A stretch of 57,657 nt of DNA. Origin: an uncultured Spirochaetaceae bacterium (lineage in GTDB: Bacteria; Spirochaetota; Spirochaetia; Treponematales; Treponemataceae). The stretch is from positions 1-57,657 of the forward strand of contig CADANN010000009.1 in assembly GCA_902789325.1 (NCBI GenBank), read 5' to 3'. Below the pieces are notes generated by a model that worked only from the letters and a program-made list of their open reading frames with translations, was not told the origin of the DNA and searched no databases. Below, in pieces: positions 41,682-49,050 of this stretch (the stretch's first letter is position 1; each line of letters starts with the position of its first letter). Position numbers and translations under genes: made by a program.

Positions 41682-42620
41682 TTATTCCTTAACACCACCA
41701 ATTGTCATACCAACTACGAAGTATTTCTGTACAAATGGATATACTACGAGAATTGGCAATGTAGCAACTACAGTAATTGAAGAACGAATACTGATAGGTG
41801 TTACCATTGATGTAGAAGCACCAGAGCTAGCTGCAAGAGCCATAGCACCGGCATCGTTTGCGTTAGAACTCTGATTCTGGCTTGCCTGAAGGAATGACAT
41901 CAATACATACTGCAAAGAATGAAGCTTAGGCTTGTTAGAGCAGTAGAGGTATGTATCGAACCAGCTGTTCCATGCACCAACGGCAGTGAACAAAGAAACC
42001 ATCGCAACAGAAGGAACAATCAATGGCATGATAATCTGAAGGAAGATTCTGAATTCATTAGCACCGTCGATACGTGCAGATTCAACAAAGCTGTCTGGCA
42101 ATCCATTGATGTAGGTTCTTACAAGGATAAAGTTAAAGATATCTACAAGACAAGGAATAATATAAACGGAATATTTTCCAAGAAGGTGAAGATTCTTAAT
42201 AAGCATGTATCCAGGAATCAAACCTGCATTAACATACATAGAAATTACAAGAATAGTTGTAAGTGGTTTTCTGAGAACGAATTCTTTGCGGCTCAACGCG
42301 TATGCAAGAATACAAGTACAGAATACGCTCAAAACAGTCTGGAGAACTGTACGGGTAACAGAAATAATTCCAGCCTGGAAGATACGTGGAGTCTGGAAAA
42401 GATTTGTATAGTTCTGAAGAGTCCACTTACGAGGAAGAAGCTTAATTCCACCAGTTAATGAGTCCAAACCATCGTTGAAAGAAATAGCAATTGTGTTCCA
42501 GAAAGGATATACAGTTGCAACAACTACGAAAGCAAGTACAAGGTAGATGATAATATCAAAAATTACATTACTAATTAAAGTCTGCCTGCGGGCAGTATAA
42601 TACTGATTTTTCTTGTCCAT
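41682..42620 (-). CDS. Oligosaccharide ABC transporter permease (LplC/YtcP-like)
   Basis: A 312-residue inner-membrane protein with six helices. ESARIDGANEFRIFLQIIMPLIVPSVA is the EAA loop that contacts the ATPase, in the form usual for CUT1 family permeases of the MalG/LplC type. The C-terminal LQKYFVVGMTIGGVKE (as VQKYFVVGMTIGGVKE) is typical of the YtcP/LplC group. It overlaps the first permease gene by one base (TAATG). No ATPase gene is present in the cluster, as is common for Lpl-type systems that share a multi-task MsmX-like ATPase. Confidence 0.9.
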   Translation of the reverse strand: MDKKNQYYTARRQTLISNVIFDIIIYLVLAFVVVATVYPFWNTIAISFNDGLDSLTGGIKLLPRKWTLQNYTNLFQTPRIFQAGIISVTRTVLQTVLSVFCTCILAYALSRKEFVLRKPLTTILVISMYVNAGLIPGYMLIKNLHLLGKYSVYIIPCLVDIFNFILVRTYINGLPDSFVESARIDGANEFRIFLQIIMPLIVPSVAMVSLFTAVGAWNSWFDTYLYCSNKPKLHSLQYVLMSFLQASQNQSSNANDAGAMALAASSGASTSMVTPISIRSSITVVATLPILVVYPFVQKYFVVGMTIGGVKE

Positions 42621-43591
42621 TATATCAAACGCTCCTCACCGCTCTTCTTAGCAATACCATTTGCAATAACAAGAAGCAAAATATTAACGACATTCTTAAA
42701 GATGCCGGCAGCAGTAGCAAGACCGTAACGAGACAGCTTGAAACCGTATTTCAATACATAAATATCAATTGTTTCTGCTACATCCTGAATCATACCGTTC
42801 TGTAACAAGTATGGCATTTCAAAGTTTGCATCAAGAATGTGTCCGGCAGACATAATCATCATAATGATGATTGTAGGCTTGATTCCTGGAAGGGTAATGT
42901 GCCAGATTTTGCGGAGACGTCCACAACCATCAATCTGAGCAGCTTCGTACAAACAAGGATCAATAGCAGTCATTGCTCCAAGGTATACGATTGTGTTCCA
43001 ACCAACTTCCTTCCATACATAGGTCCAACCAATGATGTGCCAGAAGTATTTTTGAATTGCAAGCCACTGAACAGGTTCTTTTACAAGACGCAGCTTTAAT
43101 AATATTCCGTTTAAGATACCAGTTTTATCACCTACAAGTACGTTAGCAACGAGACCTGTAACGATAACCCAGGAAAGGAAGTGTGGGAGATAAGATACAG
43201 TCTGTACAAATCTCTTAACACCGATATATCGAACTTCATTTAAGAAGATAGCAATCAAAATTGCGGTAATATATCCGAGAGCAGTACTGATAAGGCTCAT
43301 GCCTACAGTATTTCTCAAAGAAAGAAGGAATTCTTTTTCCTTAAACAACTGGATAAACCATTTCATTCCAACCCAGTCTTGCTGAGAAAAAGTCTTATAT
43401 GGCTTATAGTCCTGGAAAGCCATTGTCCAACCCCAAAGTGGGACATATCTGAATAGGATAATGTAAAGAACGAATGGAACTGACATTAAAATAAGCACTT
43501 TCTGCTTACCTAAAAGCTTCCATTTACTTTTTTTGTTTGCAAGATCCGCAGCTTTCATGTCTGCAGATACAGCAGCTTTTTTACTTTTCAT
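42620..43591 (-). CDS. Oligosaccharide ABC transporter permease (LplB-like)
   Basis: A 323-residue inner-membrane permease with six helices, N-terminal basic segment and the EAA loop (EAAQIDGCGRLRKIWHITLPGIKPTI near residue 218). LFRYVPLWGWTMAFQDYKPYKTF near residue 47 is the standard LplB/YteP opening. It pairs with the LplC-like permease to form the channel. It starts after a cluster of hairpins that separate it from the binding-protein gene. Together with the binding protein at 43748 it forms a CUT1-type system for complex oligosaccharides, plausibly arabinoxylan pieces. Confidence 0.9.
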   Translation of the reverse strand: MKSKKAAVSADMKAADLANKKSKWKLLGKQKVLILMSVPFVLYIILFRYVPLWGWTMAFQDYKPYKTFSQQDWVGMKWFIQLFKEKEFLLSLRNTVGMSLISTALGYITAILIAIFLNEVRYIGVKRFVQTVSYLPHFLSWVIVTGLVANVLVGDKTGILNGILLKLRLVKEPVQWLAIQKYFWHIIGWTYVWKEVGWNTIVYLGAMTAIDPCLYEAAQIDGCGRLRKIWHITLPGIKPTIIIMMIMSAGHILDANFEMPYLLQNGMIQDVAETIDIYVLKYGFKLSRYGLATAAGIFKNVVNILLLVIANGIAKKSGEERLI

Positions 43592-43615
43592 AAAAACACC
43601 CGTCTAAATATATTA

Positions 43616-43637
43616 ATTGTCGGGTTAAGTCGACAAT
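43616..43637. repeat. Dispersed hairpin, copy 6
   Basis: ATTGTCG/CGACAAT stems with loop GGTTAAGT, near the start of the first permease gene. It resembles the ATTGTCCGG/CCGGACAAT copies with a shortened stem. Confidence 0.5.
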
Positions 43638-43650
43638 AAAAATTTCGTAA

Positions 43651-43684
43651 AAAAAAGTCCACGAAATCCATCGTGGACTTTTTT
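43651..43684 (-). terminator. Intercistronic terminator between binding protein and permease
   Basis: AAGTCCACGA/TCGTGGACTT is a perfect 10-bp stem with loop AATCCA, with A-run and T-run on either side. Transcription should stop partly here, giving more binding protein than permease. Confidence 0.85.
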
Positions 43685-43686
43685 GA

Positions 43687-43747
43687 TAGCAGGATTTTTA
43701 CATCCCGCTATCACTGATTAAGTATGACACAAAGTGTCAGAACTTAA
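43687..43747 (-). repeat. Two stem-loops behind the binding-protein gene
   Basis: TAGCAGGAT/ATCCCGCTA (around 43687-43710, one mismatch) and TTAAGT plus TGACAC paired with GTGTCA plus ACTTAA (43718-43747, a small internal loop) lie between the stop codon and the terminator. They are likely RNA-stabilising structures. Confidence 0.6.
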
Positions 43748-45445
43748 TTAGTCCTGGAAACCACCGAATGTAGCTACACGGTTATCAAGCTGCTGCTGCA
43801 TGAACTTGTTGTATGTTTCTGTAAGTGGCTTGAGCAATGCGCTGTATTCAGCCCATGTCTTTTCGAAGTCTTCTGGTTTTCCCATGATCATAGCTGGGAG
43901 ATACTTGCGCTGTACTGTTTCGAATCCAGTCATAGCAACTGCTGCTTCTTCTTCGAATCCACCCTTTTCAGCAGATGGGTTACACTGCCACATTGGGTAC
44001 CAACCAGCATTCTTTGGTGGGTTAGCATCGATGAATTCAGCATATGAACCTACACCGTAAGCCTTCCAAAGGTCGATATCAACCTGCTTCTGAGAAAGTT
44101 CATATTCCCAAGCGAGGTCATCCATGTTACGTGTATATCCAGATGGCATTGTTCCTTCAAGTTTTGGAGCTTCTTCTGTCCAGAGTGTAGCGCGGTTCTT
44201 CTGGATCCAGTTTGGATCTCTCTGGTTAGCGCGCTGCTCGTCTGTACGATATGGACGTCCGCTAGCATCAACCATGTAGTCTTCTCCCTGGAATCCCCAG
44301 TAGAGTACTTTCTGGTTTTCTTCTTCAATCATCTTATCCATGAACTGGATGATCTTGATAGCCTTGTCTTCTGGACACTTTACAGTGATACCATAACCTC
44401 TCTGGAGGTTAGGAAGTGACTGGTCACGGTAGTGAGGCTTAATTGATTCATCAAATGTCAATGGAAGTGGAGCATAAGTTCTTTCATCTTTTCCAGCTGT
44501 CCAGAGTGTCTGTTCTGGTTCACCCATGAACTGCCATCCCTGAATGAACATACCGAGTACACGGCCCTGTGCAATCTTTGCATAGTACTGGTCACGGTTG
44601 TCTGTGAATGAAGCTGGATCGATCAAACCACGCTGGAAGTATCCGTTAGCGAGTTTGAACCATCTGTGAGCGTTGTCATCAACGAAGTTGTCTGTGTAAA
44701 CATATTTTCCATTTTCGAGAGTAACGTGTCCGTTACCATCGTTTGGATAACCAGCCAAGAAGTTAGGTGGGTTCCAGAGGTCAAATGCTTCCCAGTCAGC
44801 TGTGATGATATTGAATGGAATTGTTGGCATTCCATCAATTGTTGGATATTTCTTGTAGTAAGCTTCGAGAAGGTCGAAGTACTGATCAATAGTCTTGATT
44901 GTTGGATATCCGAATTCCTTAAGAACTGCTTTCTGGATCCACCATCCGTTCTGGTTGTAATATGTATCAGATGGGATACCATCGATTACACCATAGTTAG
45001 GAAGAGAGTAGATGTGCTCTTTTGTGATTTTTCCAGAAGCATCTTTTTCAGAATCCTGGTCAATCATTTTCTTCCAAGCTGATGAATAGTGTTTCATCAG
45101 GTTTGGACCGTATTTTTCTACGAGTGGCTTAAGGTCGCGAAGACAACCAGCACCCTGGAACTTCTCTGAGTCTACTTCTACGAGATCAGGAAGGTCACCA
45201 GAAGCGATAAGTACACCAATCTTCTGGTCTTTGTCGCCTACGAGGATATCCCAAGAGAATGTTACACCGAATTTCTCTTCAATCCATTTGTAAGCTTTGT
45301 TGTCAGCAGGTGGCTGTTCACGCTGCTGAATTGTAAAGATAGAGATGTTCATAGCGTCCTTCTTTCCAGAAGCTCCGCCTTTGCTACATCCCGCCAGGCT
45401 CAATGCCAGTACTGCAGCTGCAGCAACTAACATAATTTTTTTCAT
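43748..45445 (-). CDS. Oligosaccharide-binding lipoprotein (LplA-like)
   Basis: A 565-residue family 1 solute-binding protein with a lipoprotein signal (LALSLAGCSKGG, Cys near 19). The mature part has the large LplA-type size and motifs: FTIQQREQPPADNKAYKWIEEKFGVTFSWDI, ASGDLPDLVEVDSEKF and PAMIMGKPEDFEKTWAEYSALLKPLTETYNKF near the end. It is the receptor of the ABC system whose two permeases follow. A strong ribosome binding site (GGAGGA) precedes the ATG. It is transcribed divergently from an AraC-type gene and its upstream region holds an AAAACGTTTT palindrome. Confidence 0.92.
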   Translation of the reverse strand: MKKIMLVAAAAVLALSLAGCSKGGASGKKDAMNISIFTIQQREQPPADNKAYKWIEEKFGVTFSWDILVGDKDQKIGVLIASGDLPDLVEVDSEKFQGAGCLRDLKPLVEKYGPNLMKHYSSAWKKMIDQDSEKDASGKITKEHIYSLPNYGVIDGIPSDTYYNQNGWWIQKAVLKEFGYPTIKTIDQYFDLLEAYYKKYPTIDGMPTIPFNIITADWEAFDLWNPPNFLAGYPNDGNGHVTLENGKYVYTDNFVDDNAHRWFKLANGYFQRGLIDPASFTDNRDQYYAKIAQGRVLGMFIQGWQFMGEPEQTLWTAGKDERTYAPLPLTFDESIKPHYRDQSLPNLQRGYGITVKCPEDKAIKIIQFMDKMIEEENQKVLYWGFQGEDYMVDASGRPYRTDEQRANQRDPNWIQKNRATLWTEEAPKLEGTMPSGYTRNMDDLAWEYELSQKQVDIDLWKAYGVGSYAEFIDANPPKNAGWYPMWQCNPSAEKGGFEEEAAVAMTGFETVQRKYLPAMIMGKPEDFEKTWAEYSALLKPLTETYNKFMQQQLDNRVATFGGFQD

Positions 45446-45483
45446 AAAAGTCCTCCATTTATAAACTTTTAGTAAAAAACATG

Positions 45484-45497
45484 GTAAAACGTTTTTA
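45484..45497. promoter_or_regulatory. Operator-like palindrome GTAAAACGTTTTTA
   Basis: The core AAAACGTTTT is a perfect 10-bp palindrome centred on CG, the form seen in LacI/GalR-family operators. It lies 39 bases upstream of the LplA-like start, in the A/T-rich divergent region. A closely similar site, GTTAAACGTTTTAC, lies at 49007-49020. Confidence 0.6.
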
Positions 45498-45568
45498 TAA
45501 TATGATAAAACCGTTATTTTGCGAAAAAAACACTTAAAGTATCATAATATTTATAAAATAGTCTCATT

Positions 45569-45597
45569 TTGCATTGAATTTTGCCTTTTTTCATAAT
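45569..45597 (+). promoter_or_regulatory. Promoter of the AraC-type regulator gene
   Basis: TTGCAT at 45569-45574, a 17-base spacer and CATAAT at 45592-45597. The ATG at 45609 follows after eleven bases, so the leader is about five bases long and no Shine-Dalgarno sequence is present. Confidence 0.5.
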
Positions 45598-45608
45598 AGA
45601 ATACCCCT

Positions 45609-46442
45609 ATGGAGAAAAATGAGCTGATTGGACGGCAACCGGTTGCCGTTCGTTTTTTTTCGCAGGATAGCTACGCAGAAGAGCCGCAGAGGCTGATTGA
45701 AAATGAAATTCTATATGTCGAAAGTGGCAGTGGAGTTTTGTACTTTGGAAATTCTGTTTCAATGATCCAAAGAGGCGACATTATTTTTATTAATTCCTTT
45801 GAAGAAAGATTTTTCCGCCAGGAAACTGTAGGAGGGGCTTTCCGTTGTTATAGAATTCTTTTTGATTCTGCTGCTTTAGGAAGTCCTGATGATGCCTGCA
45901 GAACATTTTTTGAAGGAATCAGATTATGCCGTTTTTTGAAGATGCCCCCGGAACTGGTTTTGAGATTTCGAAAAATTGATGAAATGGGAAAAGAATCTGA
46001 TGGATATGAACTGGTTTTGCGTTCCATGCTTCTGGACGTCATTTCGTATGCTGTGGAAAGCGGACAGTATGAAAAATATTCTCAGTTATCTGGAATAGAA
46101 GGCCGCAGTCTTTCAGCTATTGATAATGCCCTTCATTACATTCGTGAAAACTATAGTGAGAACCTTAGCTTAAAATCTCTTCTTGCACTCACAAATTACA
46201 GTAAGAGTCACTTTATCCGCTTGTTCAAAGAAAGTACTGGTATGAATGTTTCTGAATATATCAATAAATACAGAATAGAGAAGGCATGTCTTGATTTGAT
46301 TTACACCAGCAATAATATTACAGAAATTGCAACGGCGAACGGCTTCAATAATATTCAGTATTTTTCTAGAAAATTCCGTGAATACATGAAGTGCACGCCG
46401 AAGCAATATCAGAAGAAGAGAAAAAAGTTGACGGAAAGATGA
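45609..46442 (+). CDS. AraC-family transcriptional regulator
   Basis: A 277-residue regulator with an N-terminal cupin-like sugar-sensing domain (YVESGSGVLYFGNSVSMIQRGDIIFINSFEE near 36-66) and a C-terminal double HTH AraC domain from about residue 170 (LSLKSLLALTNYSKSHFIRLFKESTGMNVSEYINKYRIEKACLDL and ITEIATANGFNNIQYFSRKFREYMKCTPKQYQ). It is divergent from the LplA-like transporter operon, which it probably controls. Its start has no ribosome binding site. Confidence 0.93.
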   Translation: MEKNELIGRQPVAVRFFSQDSYAEEPQRLIENEILYVESGSGVLYFGNSVSMIQRGDIIFINSFEERFFRQETVGGAFRCYRILFDSAALGSPDDACRTFFEGIRLCRFLKMPPELVLRFRKIDEMGKESDGYELVLRSMLLDVISYAVESGQYEKYSQLSGIEGRSLSAIDNALHYIRENYSENLSLKSLLALTNYSKSHFIRLFKESTGMNVSEYINKYRIEKACLDLIYTSNNITEIATANGFNNIQYFSRKFREYMKCTPKQYQKKRKKLTER

Positions 46443-46451
46443 GAACAAAAT

Positions 46452-46584
46452 GTCATGCTGAACTTGTTTCAGTCTTTATCAGACCCCTGCACCTTCGCAG
46501 CACAGCTGCTCGGAGACTCGCTAAAAATGCTCCACTGGAGCATTTTTACGGCGTGCAGCCGTCGCTCCCTAAGTTCGGGGTGAC
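46452..46584. repeat. Dispersed CTTG-loop pair interrupted by a palindromic insert, copy 7
   Basis: Begins with GTCATGCTGAA-CTTGT-TTCAG and ends with an inverted partner that reads, on the minus strand, GTCACCCCGAACTTA. Between them lies about 80 bp with a perfect 12-bp inverted repeat AAAAATGCTCCA/TGGAGCATTTTT (46523-46547, one base between). It separates the convergent AraC and GH43 genes. Confidence 0.75.
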
Positions 46585-46591
46585 AGCCATT

Positions 46592-48043
46592 CTATTCTAG
46601 TATGAATCCTTTGAACTGGTGGGTGCCGCCGCCTACGAACTTAAAGTACAATTCACCAACTCCATCTGGAATCTTGATGTCTGCGCTGTTTGTTTCCCAG
46701 ATGTTAGAGCAGCCTGCTGAGATTTCTGCTAAAACAGGGCCGTCCCACTTTGTGCGAACTTCGTACTTACCGTAAACATAGCCACGTGTTGCAATCGAAA
46801 TCTTTTTTACATCCTTAAAGTCAAAGAATTTAAAACCAAGTGTATAACCGTTCTGCATGTTTGTAACATAACCGATTTCCTGATCGCCGTCTTTTCCATC
46901 CTGTGTAATGCAAGGATGCTTCACATCAACAATCCATTTTTTTTCATCTGGATTAAAGATATTGCAGGCAATGTAAGCAGGATATTCACCTTTACCTTCA
47001 AGCGGGCCACCATTGAGACCGCAGGAAGTAATCTGAACCTGTGGAATTGTACCATCCGGCAGGACTTCCATTTTTTCTGCACAGCCCTGGCGGTTGAACC
47101 AGTTTCCGTTTGTGTGACGGTGATAGAAGATGTAGTACTGGCCGTTAATCAGTTCAAAGCCACCGTGGTTATTTGCACCAAAGCAAGCTGGCATATCAGC
47201 TGGTTTATATGAATCAATATGCATATCAACATTACTTACAATGACTCCCTGATACTTAAAGCCCTTAGTTGGATTTTTACTTGTTGCATAACAAAGCTCG
47301 TGCATTACCTGAGAAGAGAAAACAAAGTAGTAAGTGTCTCCAATCTTTCTGATAGATGGGGCTTCGAAGAAAGCGTGGTCTTTATAGCCCTTCCAGTTTT
47401 CAATTGAGTCCTGTGGGTAAGGGCAGTCTGTTGGAACAGGTGCTGTAACATCAGTATAGCAGTCACCAGGAGCGATGATAACTGGCTCTTCTTCGATTGT
47501 AAGCATATCTGGTCCAAGGACTGTGGCCATAGCACCGATTCTGTCTTTCATATGATTTCCACAGAAACCTGTATAAAGGTAAGTGCGGTTTCCTTCTGTA
47601 AGAACACCCGGGTCAAACTGAGGCATATCGCCCTTGCGGTCTCCAAGTCTTGTTCCGTCCTTGTAGTGGACATGACCGTAGAACTTATATTTTCCGGCCG
47701 GTGTATCGCAGACAGCAACTGAAACAAAGCCAACTTTGTCGTAAACGTAGTAGAGGTAATAACGTCCATCCGGGCCTTGTGTAACGTCTGGTGCATAAAG
47801 ACACATGTGTCCGTCTGCATTCATTTCTTCAGACGTTTTAGGATAGATTACTCCTTCATAACGCCAGTCTGTTAAATCAGTTACTGGAGCAGAGTAGCAT
47901 ACATAGTCTCCCTGACAGAATACCCAGCCGTTGAAAAAGTCGTGCGAACCGTAAACATAAACGCGGTCGCCGAATACGTGTGGTTCTCCATCAGGAACAT
48001 GTTCCCATGATGGCATGTATGGATTAAAGATTTGTTTTTTCAT
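46592..48043 (-). CDS. GH43-family glycosidase, cytoplasmic, with C-terminal CBM6-like domain
   Basis: A 483-residue protein without a signal peptide. PDGEPHVFGDRVYVYGSHD near residue 16, CLYAPDVTQGPDGRYYLYYVYD near 80, FDPGVL near 130 and FFEAPSIRKIGDTYYFVFSS near 226 (acid Glu) are the five-blade propeller motifs of GH43. The last 130 residues form a beta-sandwich like CBM6. Likely activities are beta-xylosidase or alpha-arabinofuranosidase; which one cannot be told. It overlaps the CE1 gene by one base (TAATG) and has a GGAGG ribosome binding site. Confidence 0.9.
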   Translation of the reverse strand: MKKQIFNPYMPSWEHVPDGEPHVFGDRVYVYGSHDFFNGWVFCQGDYVCYSAPVTDLTDWRYEGVIYPKTSEEMNADGHMCLYAPDVTQGPDGRYYLYYVYDKVGFVSVAVCDTPAGKYKFYGHVHYKDGTRLGDRKGDMPQFDPGVLTEGNRTYLYTGFCGNHMKDRIGAMATVLGPDMLTIEEEPVIIAPGDCYTDVTAPVPTDCPYPQDSIENWKGYKDHAFFEAPSIRKIGDTYYFVFSSQVMHELCYATSKNPTKGFKYQGVIVSNVDMHIDSYKPADMPACFGANNHGGFELINGQYYIFYHRHTNGNWFNRQGCAEKMEVLPDGTIPQVQITSCGLNGGPLEGKGEYPAYIACNIFNPDEKKWIVDVKHPCITQDGKDGDQEIGYVTNMQNGYTLGFKFFDFKDVKKISIATRGYVYGKYEVRTKWDGPVLAEISAGCSNIWETNSADIKIPDGVGELYFKFVGGGTHQFKGFILE

Positions 48044-48987
48044 TATTTTCCTCCAAATACTTTTGCAAAATTATAAAATCCAAGATTCCAGATTCCAAAG
48101 TCGTGATTTCCGCGCTGTTCCTGCCAGCGGAAGTTTTTATCTTCTTCCAGGGCAGGGCAGAGACGTGGTAAAAGTTTTGCGGCGGCAGCATGTGCACCAT
48201 AGGCAATTGAATCCTCTGTGCCACAGATGTTGTAAAAATAGTTTACCGGAAACTCCGGCTTGCTCTTAATAGTCGCGGCAACTTTAGCTGCTTCATAAGA
48301 TGTTGGGGCTGCAGAGAAAGCTCCAAAATAACTGAAGAGGTCCAGGCATTCACAGATACCGATATTGATTGTCTGCATACCGCCCATTGAAAGTCCTGCC
48401 ATAGCGCGATGATCGCGGTCTGCAACAGTGTTATAGTGAGAATCCATATAAGGAATGAGGTCGTTACGGAGTTCCTGACCGAATTTGTAAAAGGCCATAT
48501 AAGTTTTGCTTGGATCAGGATCTGAACCGGAACGGCCGTTTGGAGTAACAATGATAAATGGTTCAATGTCACCTTTTATGGCCAGGTTATCCATCATCTT
48601 TTTTACGAGAGACTGGTCATCCTTCATTCCCCATTCATTTTCGTCGCCACCAATTCCGTGCATCAGATAAAGTACCTTGTATTTTTTTGATGTATCTGAT
48701 TTATCGTAGCCGGCCGGAAGATAGACGTTTGCTTTCTTTTCGTTTTCTGCACCATCTCCATAGTAATTTTTTGATTTGTAAGTGATATGTTCAATTGTGC
48801 CGCCGTCCTTTACCATTACACGGTAGGCTTCTGGAATACGGTCAAGCTGTTCTTTTGTGATTGTTTGAGTTTCGAGTTTTATGGCCTTTGCGATTGGGCT
48901 TGCTTCAAAAGGTGATTCATTTTTTTTCTTACATGAAATTAGAAGTGTAGAAGCTATAAGTGTTATAGCTAGAAGTGTTTTTTTCAT
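48043..48987 (-). CDS. CE1-type (feruloyl/acetylxylan) esterase lipoprotein
   Basis: A 314-residue lipoprotein (signal ending TLLISC, Cys near 19) with an esterase D/CE1 alpha-beta hydrolase domain: KVLYLMHGIGGDENEWG near residue 105, the nucleophile in AGLSMGGMQT near 197, and the His in QRGNHDFGIWN near 296. Enzymes of this family remove ferulate or acetate from arabinoxylan. Surface anchoring fits action on the polymer. It is transcribed with the GH43 gene and divergently from a second GH43 gene; an AAACGTTTT palindrome lies between the two start sites. Confidence 0.9.
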   Translation of the reverse strand: MKKTLLAITLIASTLLISCKKKNESPFEASPIAKAIKLETQTITKEQLDRIPEAYRVMVKDGGTIEHITYKSKNYYGDGAENEKKANVYLPAGYDKSDTSKKYKVLYLMHGIGGDENEWGMKDDQSLVKKMMDNLAIKGDIEPFIIVTPNGRSGSDPDPSKTYMAFYKFGQELRNDLIPYMDSHYNTVADRDHRAMAGLSMGGMQTINIGICECLDLFSYFGAFSAAPTSYEAAKVAATIKSKPEFPVNYFYNICGTEDSIAYGAHAAAAKLLPRLCPALEEDKNFRWQEQRGNHDFGIWNLGFYNFAKVFGGK

Positions 48988-49005
48988 AGGAATTCCTTAT
49001 CTTTT

Positions 49006-49020
49006 GGTTAAACGTTTTAC
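49006..49020. promoter_or_regulatory. Operator-like palindrome GTTAAACGTTTTAC
   Basis: Core AAACGTTT, with near-symmetrical flanks, overlaps the -35 box of the GH43 promoter (49016-49021) and lies 19 bases before the CE1 start. Its sequence agrees with the 45484 site at most positions. Binding would block both divergent transcripts. Confidence 0.6.
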
Positions 49021-49044
49021 ATTTATTGGAATAAACTTTATAAT
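49016..49044 (+). promoter_or_regulatory. Promoter of the exported GH43 gene
   Basis: TTTACA at 49016-49021, a 17-base spacer and a perfect TATAAT at 49039-49044. The ATG follows the -10 box after six bases; no Shine-Dalgarno sequence exists, so the mRNA is probably leaderless. Confidence 0.7.
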
Positions 49045-49050
49045 GAAACT

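Noticed and set aside
46391..46600. 69-codon plus-strand frame after the AraC gene
   Set aside because: It translates the dispersed repeat element (HAELVSVFIRP...), a common false gene pattern.
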